A stretch of DNA of 64,000 nt from positions 434,001-498,000 of the forward strand of contig NZ_OY762426.1 of the NCBI RefSeq assembly GCF_963665675.1, read 5' to 3'. The first letter of the stretch is position 1. Every line of letters begins with the position of its first letter. The position numbers and the translations under genes were made by a program. The notes beneath the pieces were generated by a model, which was not told the origin of the DNA, searched no databases, and saw only the letters and a program-made list of their open reading frames with translations. Positions 1 to 8,277 of the stretch are shown here, in pieces. Source of the stretch: an uncultured Methanolobus sp. (GTDB taxonomy: Archaea > Halobacteriota > Methanosarcinia > Methanosarcinales > Methanosarcinaceae).

Positions 1-77
1 AATCCCAGATTTTTCTGGATAAGGTTTTTCAGTATTTCGTAATATTGATCTTCATTTTTCCCAACGGTTTCAAGCAT
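1..77 (-). CDS. cheR: N-terminus of a probable CheR methyltransferase (partial, runs off left edge)
   Basis: An ATG on the minus strand at 77 opens a frame of 25 codons that leaves the window. A GAGGT ribosome-binding site lies inside the last codons of the upstream ftsA-like gene, whose stop is only 3 nt away, so the two are probably translationally coupled. The visible peptide begins MLETVGKNEDQYYEILKNL and continues to a K-N-L-G. The pattern (I/L)KxLIxKxLG fits the start of the CheR N-terminal helical domain, and cheR is the chemotaxis gene most obviously missing from this operon. The identity rests on 25 residues and on context, so it is tentative. Confidence 0.5.
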   Translation of the reverse strand, partial: MLETVGKNEDQYYEILKNLIQKNLG

Positions 78-80
78 TTT

Positions 81-2201
81 TTATACCTCTGCAAATTCTA
101 TTGTCACATTGTTTCCATTCCTCAAAGGGGTTGTAAATCTTGCAGGAACATTGTCCACAAGAAGTCTCATTCTCTTGCCTACAAGCTCCTCCTTTTTAAT
201 ATCCATAAATTCGAACAGGTCAGACAGTATCGGATCCGCCTCCTCACCAATTTTCATCGTGATGTTGTCTCCGTCATCAATTTTATCAGAAATAGAAGCC
301 CGTTTTCCATTAAGGCTGATCTGCGGCATTGATCCGTCAAATACAATCTCATTGCCGTTGAGATGTACGCTGATCTTTTTACCTTCCTCAAGTTTGCCCA
401 GGACGTTTTCGACCCTGTAGTCAAACTCCGATTTTTCAATAAGAATTATATCATTATCACTAACAGGATGTTTTGAAAGCCCTTCTCTGCCAACAGGGTT
501 ACCGTTAAGCTTGAACGAGTAAGTTATCCGGTCAAAATACCGGACAGTATTGTTAACCAGGACTGATATTTTCTCAAGTTCCTCGTGTCCGTATTCCATT
601 TCAAGGATGTCTTCCAGCGTTGGAGTTCGTATTTTAATATCAGCCCTGCCAGGAATTTTATCGTCAAAAGAGGCCTTTTTCCCGTTTATGGTTACAAAAG
701 GTCCGATCTCTATTTCTTTGTAATTCACATTTACATTTTGTACACTCTTCAGTCCCTGCATCACAATGAGATCTTTTACCTTCAGACCAGCATCTTTTCC
801 ATCAACTGGTGCTGTGAAATCAATTACAGAACCTTTGTGTACAGGGTCACCAAGACTTGCTTTTTTGCCATTATGTAATATGATGGCATGTTCACCCATA
901 TCTCCTTCAATGGTTCTGAATTCAGAATTTATTGTTAGGCTAAGTGCCATTCCAGGACGTGGATAAAGACGGTTAACCTTTGCAGCTACAAGCGCATCCA
1001 TTACAGAAAGCCCGTTGATGTCCATCAGGTGGATTTCCAGGTCATTAACAGTAAGGTCGATGAATTCAATTCCTTCATCAAGCGTTGCCATACGGGCTAT
1101 ACCAAGTGGTGTTATCATATCTGCACCGGTGATGATTCCGGTTTTGTCAGACAAACCTTCAATTTGCTTTGGAAGACGTGAACCAATTCTCTGCACAGGT
1201 ATGCCAAGGTGCTTTGAAAGGTGTTCCCTGAGTCCCGCAGTCTGTGATCCGCCACCTACCAGAGCCACTGCCCGTGGTATTTTCTCATTGATTGTGAGTA
1301 TCTCTTCGGCGATGTGCATTGCAAGCTTATCCACCTCATGTTCGATGTCAGCAATTACCTGGCTTACCGGGACTTCAGTTATTACACCAAAAATATCTTC
1401 AAGCTCGATATTGTCTTTGCTTGTGAGGGATTTTTTAATATTTTCTCCCTTTTTGAAATCCACAAGATAGTAATCGCAGATAAAATCAGTAATTTCGTCC
1501 CCTGCTTCAGGTACCATTCCATAGCCAATTACAGTTCCATTATCTGTAATTGCAATATCGGATGTTCCTGCTCCGATATCGACAAGCGCAATATTGAGTT
1601 TACGCATATCAGAAGGAATAGCAACATTAAGAGCTGCTATAGGTTCAAGTGTAACACTTGAGGCTTCGAGTCCGCACCTGTCAAGTACAGCAAACATACT
1701 GCTGATAACAGCTTCCGGAAGAAAAGTAGCAAGTAATTCCACTGTGACAGAACTTCCTTTCTGTCCCACTATATTGGAAATGCATTCTCCGTCAAGTTCA
1801 TAGCGGACAACCGAGTATCCGACGCAGTTAAATCCTTTATCGTTTCCGAGTTCATTACCAGCACGCGCAACAGCTTCAAATTCCAGTTCAGAGATGTCCT
1901 CACGACTTATTTCTCTATAAGGCATCTCCACTGAAACTTTTACTTTTGAAGTCTTAAGCGCTCTGCCTGCAACGGCTACGGCAACTTTTGATAACTTGCA
2001 ACCGGTTTCATTTTCAAGGTCCTTTCGGACCTCATCTACAACCTTTGCAACTTTTTCAACATCGTGAATCTGCCCATCCTGCATGCTACGCTCGTTGTGT
2101 TCATGAACACACGCAGCCTTTATGTTGAGGTTCCCATCTTCTGTAACAAGTCCCACAACAGTTCTTGTTCCTATATCCAGGGCAAAATGGGCATTATTCA
2201 T
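81..2201 (-). CDS. FtsA/PilM-like actin-fold ATPase with long C-terminal extension
   Basis: A 706-aa protein whose first 390 or so residues are an FtsA-type actin-fold ATPase. The phosphate-1 loop is ALDIGTRTVVG (residues 7-17), phosphate-2 is VDIGAGTSD (207-215) and the adenosine motif is VGGGSQ (315-320). The remaining 300 residues are beta-rich and carry the recurring segment 'I-x-L-N/I-G-K-(R/K)-A-S-(F/I/L)', probably several small repeated domains. Length and layout resemble the ~700-aa FtsA-like proteins of Clostridia rather than bacterial division FtsA (~420 aa). It lies inside the chemotaxis operon, 2 nt after cheC and just before a likely cheR, so a role in cell polarity or array placement is more plausible than Z-ring assembly. 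No amphipathic membrane-targeting helix is obvious at the C-terminus. The domain assignment is firm; the function is unknown. Confidence 0.75.
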   Translation of the reverse strand: MNNAHFALDIGTRTVVGLVTEDGNLNIKAACVHEHNERSMQDGQIHDVEKVAKVVDEVRKDLENETGCKLSKVAVAVAGRALKTSKVKVSVEMPYREISREDISELEFEAVARAGNELGNDKGFNCVGYSVVRYELDGECISNIVGQKGSSVTVELLATFLPEAVISSMFAVLDRCGLEASSVTLEPIAALNVAIPSDMRKLNIALVDIGAGTSDIAITDNGTVIGYGMVPEAGDEITDFICDYYLVDFKKGENIKKSLTSKDNIELEDIFGVITEVPVSQVIADIEHEVDKLAMHIAEEILTINEKIPRAVALVGGGSQTAGLREHLSKHLGIPVQRIGSRLPKQIEGLSDKTGIITGADMITPLGIARMATLDEGIEFIDLTVNDLEIHLMDINGLSVMDALVAAKVNRLYPRPGMALSLTINSEFRTIEGDMGEHAIILHNGKKASLGDPVHKGSVIDFTAPVDGKDAGLKVKDLIVMQGLKSVQNVNVNYKEIEIGPFVTINGKKASFDDKIPGRADIKIRTPTLEDILEMEYGHEELEKISVLVNNTVRYFDRITYSFKLNGNPVGREGLSKHPVSDNDIILIEKSEFDYRVENVLGKLEEGKKISVHLNGNEIVFDGSMPQISLNGKRASISDKIDDGDNITMKIGEEADPILSDLFEFMDIKKEELVGKRMRLLVDNVPARFTTPLRNGNNVTIEFAEV

Positions 2202-2203
2202 TT

Positions 2204-2821
2204 TTATCCCATCATCTTTTTCATGATAGCTGCCATTATTATGTCCGTGGCACCGGGTTCAAAAAGCATATTGAATTCATTCTTTGAGTTTGTAGAAGGG
2301 ATCAGACATTCACCTTTAACAACAATAAACTGGTCTGCAACCGGTCCTATTTCCTGTTGTATGAAGTCTCCTACGCCGTCCATGTTAACTTCCATGCTGG
2401 GATTTCCAATGTTGAGATTAATCCCAAGGAATTCATTTACAACACGCATGTAAGCACTGCAAAGGTTCACTCCCATCTCACGAAGTTTCTTGGTCTGCGG
2501 TTCTTCTATCTTATTCGTACTTCCGATTGATTTTTTCATCAACAGGTCCGAAAATGAGAGTGCTGAGAACTTAGGGAGCAGTATGAGGGTTCCTCCGGTA
2601 ACATCACCTGTAATATGGAGGTGGATTCCAACCACACTCTTGTTCTTGCCTTCTTCATTGCTTTTTGCAATTATCTCATCCAGACTGAGCATTTCTACTA
2701 CAGGAATGTCGATTTTAACGTCCCTGCTTACCATTTTAGAAAGTGAAGTGGCCAGGTGTCCCATTCCAATATTTCCGGCCTCCTGAAATGCTCCTTTTGC
2801 CATTTCGTCCAATTCTGTCAT
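2204..2821 (-). CDS. cheC: CheC-family CheY-P phosphatase
   Basis: A 205-aa CheC/CheX/FliY-family protein that would dephosphorylate CheY-P and so terminate the taxis signal. The first active-site signature is complete in its key positions: E14, N17 and P40 with the usual 22-residue spacing. The second signature at E115 has V118 where Asn is expected (N119 is next to it) and P141, so the second site looks degenerate. CheC proteins usually have two sites, which makes this a possible single-site enzyme. Start ATG at 2821 is preceded by GAGGG 7 nt upstream. It lies 16 nt after cheA. No cheD is seen in the window. Confidence 0.9.
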   Translation of the reverse strand: MTELDEMAKGAFQEAGNIGMGHLATSLSKMVSRDVKIDIPVVEMLSLDEIIAKSNEEGKNKSVVGIHLHITGDVTGGTLILLPKFSALSFSDLLMKKSIGSTNKIEEPQTKKLREMGVNLCSAYMRVVNEFLGINLNIGNPSMEVNMDGVGDFIQQEIGPVADQFIVVKGECLIPSTNSKNEFNMLFEPGATDIIMAAIMKKMMG

Positions 2822-2837
2822 ATTATTCCCTCATCTT

Positions 2838-4901
2838 TTAGATCAATGTAGCAATATCAAGGATCAGTGCGACACTTCCATCTCCAAGGATGGTTGCACC
2901 TGCAAACCCTTTCATATTCTTCAAAAGTTTATTGTCAAGTGTTTTGATGATTACTTCCTGCTGTCCCAGGAGACCATCAACTACCAGTCCTATGTTACTT
3001 CCCATCTTTTCGACAACCACAACGATTAGATTCTGTTTTTCTTCCTCTTCGGTGGGGCATTCGAGTACATCATGCAATCTAAGTAACGGGAACACTTCTC
3101 CCCGGAGCATGATTACTTCCTTTCCTTCTATGGTTTTTATGTCACTGGCTTTTATTCCGACATCGCGGATTACACTACCAAGAGGTATGGCATAAGTTTC
3201 CCCGGCTACGGTGACCATGAGTGACTGAATAATCGCAACTGTAAGTGGCAGCTGCAGCTTCATTATGCTACCCTGTCCCGGAACAGAGCTGATCTTTACA
3301 CTACCTCCAAGTGCTTCGATCTTTGTTTTGACGGCATCCATTCCAACACCTCTTCCTGAGATATCGGTGACTACCTTTGCTCCGCTGAAACCTGGCATGA
3401 ATATAAGATTCAGTGCATCGTTGTCTGATAATTTATCAGCTTCCTCCCTGCTCAGGATGCCCTTTTTCACAGCAACGTCCCGCAGATGACCGGGGGCCAT
3501 TCCTTTTCCGTCATCCTCTACCTCAATGAGTACGCTGTTTCTCTGACGCGATGCAGCCAGCCTGACAAGACCTGCAACAGGTTTTCCAAGTTGCTTACGC
3601 TCCTCCTCGGATTCTATTCCATGGTCTACGGCATTTCTTAGAAGGTGAACCAGAGGATCGCCAATCTCGTCCAGTACGGTCCTGTCCAGTTCGATCTCTT
3701 TGCCTTCAATAATAAGATTTATTTGTTTTCCTTCTGACTTGGCAAGATCCCTTACCATTCTCGGGAATCTGCTGAATATCTGGTCAATAGGAACCATTCT
3801 TGATTCCATTACTTCGGTCTGGATCTCATTTGTAAGCCTGTCAAGGTTTGCAAGTGATTCGTCCAGATCCTTTGCATTCAGATCGGATGCAAGCTGGTTT
3901 AACCTGATCTTGTTGATAATTAATTCTCCCACGAGGTTCATCAGATTATCAAGGCGCTCGATATTGACCCTTACACTCTGTATGCTCTTTACAGCATCGG
4001 ACCTCTTAACAGCAGAAGCACTTTTCTTTTCTTCGGATTTTTCAGCTGTTTTCTCCTGCGCCTTTTCCTCAGTCCCTGAACTTTCAGCAATAGTAGCAGG
4101 AATTACGTCATTAATCTCTGAAATTTTCTTAATGGCACCAACAATGTCTTCATCACCGGATTTCGTTGCAAATATCATAGTAAATTCAAGATCGAATTTC
4201 TCGTCTTCAAGTTCGGCTTCGGTTGGAACACATTTTATAATTTCTCCCATTTTGGAGATGTTAATCAGTACCAGAGTTGACCTGGCAGATTTCAGGACGC
4301 ATGATTCGTCAAGAATGACCTTCAGTGAAATCACACGGTTGCCTTCGTCCACAGCTTCCTTTATTGCCTGCTTTTCATTATCCGATAATTCGACATTATC
4401 AGGAACGGCAGCTACTTCCGCCTCTGCGTCTGGTTCTGCGGCTTTGTCGGGAATTTCCTTGCTGATCTCATTTTGAATTGTATCTATACTTGCAGCAACT
4501 GATCCCTTGATTTCCTGAACAGGCATAGTTCCTTCCATGGCCTGCGTAAGGGTTGCCTGGAGATGGGCAATATCAACTTCCTCACCACTGTCAGCAGCTT
4601 CAACAAGAGCTTCCAGTGTGTCAAGGCATTCAAAAAGAATGTCTATTAATCCGTTGCTTACTTCTACCTGTGATTTCCTGACCATATCCATCAGGTTTTC
4701 CATTTCATGGGTAAGTTCTGAAATTGTGTTAAAACCCATAGTAGCAGACATTCCCTTCAGGGTATGCGCTGAACGGAACATTGTATTGATATATTCCAGT
4801 TCATTGGGGTTCTGTTCCAGCCCCAGTAATGAATCGTTAAGTTGCTGCAGATGTTCTTCAGACTCTGCTTTAAATATTTCTTTATATTCTGACATATCCA
4901 T
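2838..4901 (-). CDS. cheA: Chemotaxis histidine kinase CheA
   Basis: A CheA kinase of about 687 aa that phosphorylates CheY and CheB in response to chemoreceptors. Domains in order: Hpt/P1 (1-105) with phospho-acceptor His in RSAHTLKG (H46 from this start), a P2-like response-regulator docking domain (about 185-270), a low-complexity E/K/A linker, the P3 dimerisation helices (about 310-370), the HATPase P4 domain with N-box HLLRNAVDHG, G1 box EDDGKGM and G2 box GRGVGMD, and a C-terminal CheW-like P5 domain. The reading frame is open back to a GTG at 4907, but ATG 4901 with GGTG upstream is preferred. No separate cheW is in the window, so coupling to receptors needs a CheW encoded elsewhere, perhaps beyond the left edge. 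Confidence 0.95.
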   Translation of the reverse strand: MDMSEYKEIFKAESEEHLQQLNDSLLGLEQNPNELEYINTMFRSAHTLKGMSATMGFNTISELTHEMENLMDMVRKSQVEVSNGLIDILFECLDTLEALVEAADSGEEVDIAHLQATLTQAMEGTMPVQEIKGSVAASIDTIQNEISKEIPDKAAEPDAEAEVAAVPDNVELSDNEKQAIKEAVDEGNRVISLKVILDESCVLKSARSTLVLINISKMGEIIKCVPTEAELEDEKFDLEFTMIFATKSGDEDIVGAIKKISEINDVIPATIAESSGTEEKAQEKTAEKSEEKKSASAVKRSDAVKSIQSVRVNIERLDNLMNLVGELIINKIRLNQLASDLNAKDLDESLANLDRLTNEIQTEVMESRMVPIDQIFSRFPRMVRDLAKSEGKQINLIIEGKEIELDRTVLDEIGDPLVHLLRNAVDHGIESEEERKQLGKPVAGLVRLAASRQRNSVLIEVEDDGKGMAPGHLRDVAVKKGILSREEADKLSDNDALNLIFMPGFSGAKVVTDISGRGVGMDAVKTKIEALGGSVKISSVPGQGSIMKLQLPLTVAIIQSLMVTVAGETYAIPLGSVIRDVGIKASDIKTIEGKEVIMLRGEVFPLLRLHDVLECPTEEEEKQNLIVVVVEKMGSNIGLVVDGLLGQQEVIIKTLDNKLLKNMKGFAGATILGDGSVALILDIATLI

Positions 4902-4952
4902 GGTCACACCAACCCTGAGATCATAATGATCTTTTCATTTTCCAAAAACATT

Positions 4953-6056
4953 TTAATCACCGGATGAATTCAGCATTCGTACAATTTCAGAAGATACTTT
5001 TTCCAGAGATACAATACTGTCAGCAAGTCCTCTCTGCACTACTGCTTTTGGCATACCGTATACCACACAGGACTTTTCATCTTCAGCGATTGCTTTTCCT
5101 CCGGCTTTCTTGATCTCTTCCACGCCATCGGCACCATCGGCTCCCATTCCGGTCAGAACTGCAGAAATGATGTTTGATCTATAGATCGGGACGAGTGACT
5201 TGAAGAGAATATTGGCACAGGGCCTTACTCCTTGCTCACGGGGATTCTGGTTGAGTTTCACAATTTCATGGTGAACTCCCCCTTTATCAACAGATACAAT
5301 TTCCATGTGATAATTTCCCGGTGCAAGATAGGCATGTCCCGGATGGAGTACATCTCCTTCTTTAGCTTCGGTGACTGTCAGCGCAGACTGGCCGTCCAGT
5401 CTCTGTGCCAGAGATGCTGTAAATCCTGCAGGCATGTGCTGGACAATTACTACAGGTACTTTTAAGTCTCCTGGTAATTTAGGAACTACCTGTTCAAGAG
5501 CACGAGGCCCACCTGTAGAAGATGCAATGGCAATAATCTTACCGTTTGCGTGACGTATGCTTTTTGGAATTGTTTTCTTTGGTTTAGCTGGCAAAGGTTT
5601 CCCTTCATTTTCCCGCGATTTTTTCACGTGTTCTTCCATGAACCCAAGTTTTTTCAGGTCCACTTTAGAAGCCATCTTTACCTTTTTGCGGATCTCATCG
5701 GCAATATCCGCAATATTAACACTTATACTTCCTGAAGGTTTTTGAATGAAGTCTACTGCTCCGTATTCGAATGCATTTAGTGTACTTTCCGCAGATCTTG
5801 AGTCGACCGCTGTTAACATGACAACCGGAGTTGGGCATTCGCTCATGATATATCCAAGAGCGTGCAATCCGTCAAGAACAGGCATCTCAACATCCAAAGT
5901 CACCACATCCGGCCTGAACTGTTCGACCTTTTTAACAGCTTCGAGACCGTTCCTGGCCGTAGCTATTACGTTTATTTGCGGGTCTTCTTTCAGGATATCC
6001 GAGATGACCTTTCGCATGAGCGCGGAGTCATCGACCACAAGTGCATTGATAGTCAT
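4953..6056 (-). CDS. cheB: Chemotaxis protein-glutamate methylesterase CheB
   Basis: A 367-aa CheB: an N-terminal receiver domain (1-120) with acidic pair D9-D10 and phospho-acceptor D55 in VTLDVEMP, a charged linker, and a C-terminal methylesterase/glutaminase domain. The catalytic triad is visible as Ser in IASSTGGP, His in VQHMPAGFT and Asp in TGMGADGADG. It removes methyl groups from receptors, opposing CheR. It begins 1 nt after the cheY stop and ends about 50 nt before cheA, consistent with one transcript. Length and motif order match bacterial and archaeal CheB. Confidence 0.96.
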   Translation of the reverse strand: MTINALVVDDSALMRKVISDILKEDPQINVIATARNGLEAVKKVEQFRPDVVTLDVEMPVLDGLHALGYIMSECPTPVVMLTAVDSRSAESTLNAFEYGAVDFIQKPSGSISVNIADIADEIRKKVKMASKVDLKKLGFMEEHVKKSRENEGKPLPAKPKKTIPKSIRHANGKIIAIASSTGGPRALEQVVPKLPGDLKVPVVIVQHMPAGFTASLAQRLDGQSALTVTEAKEGDVLHPGHAYLAPGNYHMEIVSVDKGGVHHEIVKLNQNPREQGVRPCANILFKSLVPIYRSNIISAVLTGMGADGADGVEEIKKAGGKAIAEDEKSCVVYGMPKAVVQRGLADSIVSLEKVSSEIVRMLNSSGD

Positions 6057-6057
6057 G

Positions 6058-6414
6058 TTAAATTACTTTTCCAATTACTTCGAGAACTTTTGCTGCATCA
6101 AATGGCTTAACTATGAAGTCAAGAGCACCTGTTTTAAGTGCATCAGTGACAACTGACTGTTGCCCGATGGATGAACACATGACTACCTTTGCAGCCGAGT
6201 CCATTTCCATTATCTTTTTGAGCGCATCGATTCCTTCCATGTTTGGCATGACAATATCCATGAAGACGAGCTCCGGTTTTACCTCCGGATATTTGTTTAC
6301 AGCATCAAGCCCGTCAACACATTCGGCAACTACTTCATGACCATTTTTTGTTAATATGTCTTTGATGACCATGCGCATAAAGGCAGCATCATCCACAATC
6401 ATTACTTTTACCAT
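6058..6414 (-). CDS. cheY: Chemotaxis response regulator CheY
   Basis: A 118-aa stand-alone receiver domain: VDDAAFMR with the acidic pair, phospho-acceptor Asp in LVFMDIVMP, conserved Ser in VMCSS and Lys in IVKPF. It would carry the signal from CheA to the archaellum switch (in archaea through CheF). The frame stays open upstream to 6465, but ATG 6414 gives the usual CheY N-terminus (MVKVMIVDD) and has GGGAGA about 10 nt upstream. It is the first gene of the operon. Confidence 0.94.
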   Translation of the reverse strand: MVKVMIVDDAAFMRMVIKDILTKNGHEVVAECVDGLDAVNKYPEVKPELVFMDIVMPNMEGIDALKKIMEMDSAAKVVMCSSIGQQSVVTDALKTGALDFIVKPFDAAKVLEVIGKVI

Positions 6415-6479
6415 TTGTTCATATCTCCCATGTTTGGTATTGCATAACATGTGCAAAATTTGCACTGTATTTTAGTAGA

Positions 6480-6540
6480 ATATGGATTGTATTTCTACGT
6501 TATTATATAGAGTATAATATAATATATTAATTTATTGTTC
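6480..6540 (-). promoter_or_regulatory. AT-rich promoter region of the chemotaxis operon
   Basis: In the 319 nt between cheY and the next upstream gene, the minus strand reads through an A/T-rich stretch including CTATATAAT at about 6502-6510 (archaeal TATA-box-like), some 90 nt before the cheY start. Only minus-strand genes flank the gap, so a promoter for cheY is expected here. No mapped start; sequence-only call. The rest of 6415-6733 shows no gene. Confidence 0.35.
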
Positions 6541-6733
6541 GTTTGAACTTTTCATATTTAAAGTTACTTCCACAATAACAATTCCATACAAATGCGGGCT
6601 AAAAATATCGCCTGTGCAAATTATGCAGTTTAAGTATATTGTGGGTACTATATAATATTTCTCATTATATATTAAATAAACAATATGGATAAAATGCCGG
6701 AAAATAAGTCAAAACTTGCTTTAAAATCCTGAT

Positions 6734-7687
6734 TTAGTTTGCAATTGACAGAAAAATAATCAGAAAGCAGAATCTGACAAGTACACTGATCCCGGTTGAA
6801 AATGCTACTATCTTTACACCTGTTTTCGGGCCGAAAATTGAAACATATCGTGGCAGTAGTGTCCTTACACTGAATACTGGCAGCATGAACATGCTTCCCA
6901 GCATAAGTACTATCATAGCCTGGACGTATGAGATACCGTTATTGCTTATCATGGGTCCAAGAAGAGATATCCCAAGAATCGGACTTGCAACGTAGCTGGT
7001 AAGCGGTACTATACTTTCCGGAGGTATCCCAAAAATCTCTGCAAGGGGCAACACACTGAACACCTCAAATGCACCGTTCTCCCTGAGGAAGAATACAAGT
7101 GTTGTCATTGACAGGTAAATGACAGCAATTTTTGTGAACAATTTCTTATTACGTTTAAGGGATTTTTTGACAGCTTCTTTTAAAGTTACTTTTCTATCAG
7201 CAACCTTCTCATCATACATACAATTGTTTTTCTCAAGAAAAATCCTGCTGAGGATAATAACAGCACTTACTTTCACGATTGCTGTGATTATGAACACCAT
7301 TACATATAACCCGCCAACTATGGGTCCGAGTGCAGGAAGGACGATAGGTATCTGGTATGTGATTATTTCCCTTATGTATGCAGGAGTGCTGTTGAGTACA
7401 GCACACAGCATTGCCTCCTTTTCGTTGATGCATCCATTTTCCTTGAAATTGACAACCATGCTGTTTGCAGCAACTGTAGAACCCATGGCTACAAGAAATG
7501 AGGACGCACATGTGTCCGGAAGATTCGTATACTTAAAAAGAGGCCTGACAAGACCTGAGAATTTCTGCATGAAACCAAGCTCGATCAGGATTCCGGTACC
7601 GAACAATCCCACAAAAATTGTAATCAGTATTGGAATTGCGAAATCCAGTACTTTCAGAAAGATCGAGAACATGGGATAAATGTACAT
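6734..7687 (-). CDS. Gate-domain (nucleoside-recognition-like) membrane protein
   Basis: A 317-aa integral membrane protein with about eight hydrophobic segments. Two halves carry the pattern of the Gate / nucleoside recognition domain: a hydrophobic helix, G-(L/I)-L-x-(P/R)-L-F, then small-residue loops such as VAMGSTVAANSM and LTSYVASPILG. Related methanogen proteins are uncharacterised; transport of a small molecule is suggested by the family only. A basic cytoplasmic loop lies near residues 165-185. The start is uncertain: ATGs at 7687 and 7672 both lack a clear Shine-Dalgarno sequence, so the mRNA may be leaderless. It does not appear to belong to the che operon. Confidence 0.7.
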   Translation of the reverse strand: MYIYPMFSIFLKVLDFAIPILITIFVGLFGTGILIELGFMQKFSGLVRPLFKYTNLPDTCASSFLVAMGSTVAANSMVVNFKENGCINEKEAMLCAVLNSTPAYIREIITYQIPIVLPALGPIVGGLYVMVFIITAIVKVSAVIILSRIFLEKNNCMYDEKVADRKVTLKEAVKKSLKRNKKLFTKIAVIYLSMTTLVFFLRENGAFEVFSVLPLAEIFGIPPESIVPLTSYVASPILGISLLGPMISNNGISYVQAMIVLMLGSMFMLPVFSVRTLLPRYVSIFGPKTGVKIVAFSTGISVLVRFCFLIIFLSIAN

Positions 7688-8113
7688 TTCAGGATGTAAA
7701 TCAAATTATTGGTGGACGGTTCAAGGAAATAAATGTATTACTTATGAAGCAATCCATAATGAAGTATATTTTAATATTATATACTTTTTTATAAATATAA
7801 ATAGATATACTTACATTTGAGAATACATTATTTTTGAATTTTTATAGATAGCCTGTATGAAAATTATGGCATTGTGATCAAAAATCACTATCTACATACA
7901 AACAAAATCTAAAGTAATCATACATATTATCAAAAAAACTAATAGCTATTAGTGGTAGCTAGTAGCTTAAATAGTAGGAGATTTTTACGACTGTTGCAAC
8001 TACAATGAACTACCTCTAATGATGACTAAGTAAGCATTATTTGAATGTTAATCGTTTCTTGGAGTTATAGTTCTATTAATGGAATAATTTCACAATAGCC
8101 GGAGGCTTGGAGG
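7688..8113. other. AT-rich intergenic region before the surface-protein island
   Basis: No gene seen. The part near 7750-7830 is almost pure A/T and may hold the promoter of the leftward Gate gene. A perfect 14-bp palindrome at 7939-7952 is followed by the partly repeated GGTAGCTAGTAGC. Codon-like structure is absent up to the small ORF at 8114. Confidence 0.5.
7939..7952. promoter_or_regulatory. Perfect 14-bp palindrome, possible operator
   Basis: CTAATAGCTATTAG reads the same on both strands. It sits in the spacer between the divergent Gate gene and the surface-protein island, followed by GGTAGCTAGTAGC, which repeats the AGCTA core. A dimeric transcription factor site is one reading; chance cannot be excluded in AT-rich DNA. 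Confidence 0.25.
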
Positions 8114-8257
8114 ATGTCCCCCTTCATGCACACTTTGGATAATAACTCTATGAGTAAGAAATTATTCAGGTTGATTAAGGATACGATGAAAGCAGGTGGC
8201 ATACTATTGTTTCTGAAAAGGAGGGTAGTTGATGCTTTTACGACTGTTTATACATAA
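8114..8257 (+). CDS. Possible small protein of 47 aa
   Basis: A 48-codon ORF starting ATG 8114 and ending TAA 8257, 20 nt before the 1082-aa protein. GGAGG lies at about 8100-8105, with a second GGAGG directly abutting the ATG. An internal ATG at 8150 (M13) could also serve. The peptide has a basic central part (KKLFRLIKDTMKAGG) followed by a short hydrophobic stretch and KRR. No family recognised. It may be a leader peptide, a small protein or a remnant. Confidence 0.3.
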   Translation: MSPFMHTLDNNSMSKKLFRLIKDTMKAGGILLFLKRRVVDAFTTVYT

Positions 8258-8277
8258 ATTAGAGAAAGGAGCAGCAT

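Noticed and set aside
1015..1470. 151-codon plus-strand frame inside the FtsA-like gene
   Set aside because: Antisense to a gene with clear actin-fold motifs; no ribosome-binding site and no recognisable domain.
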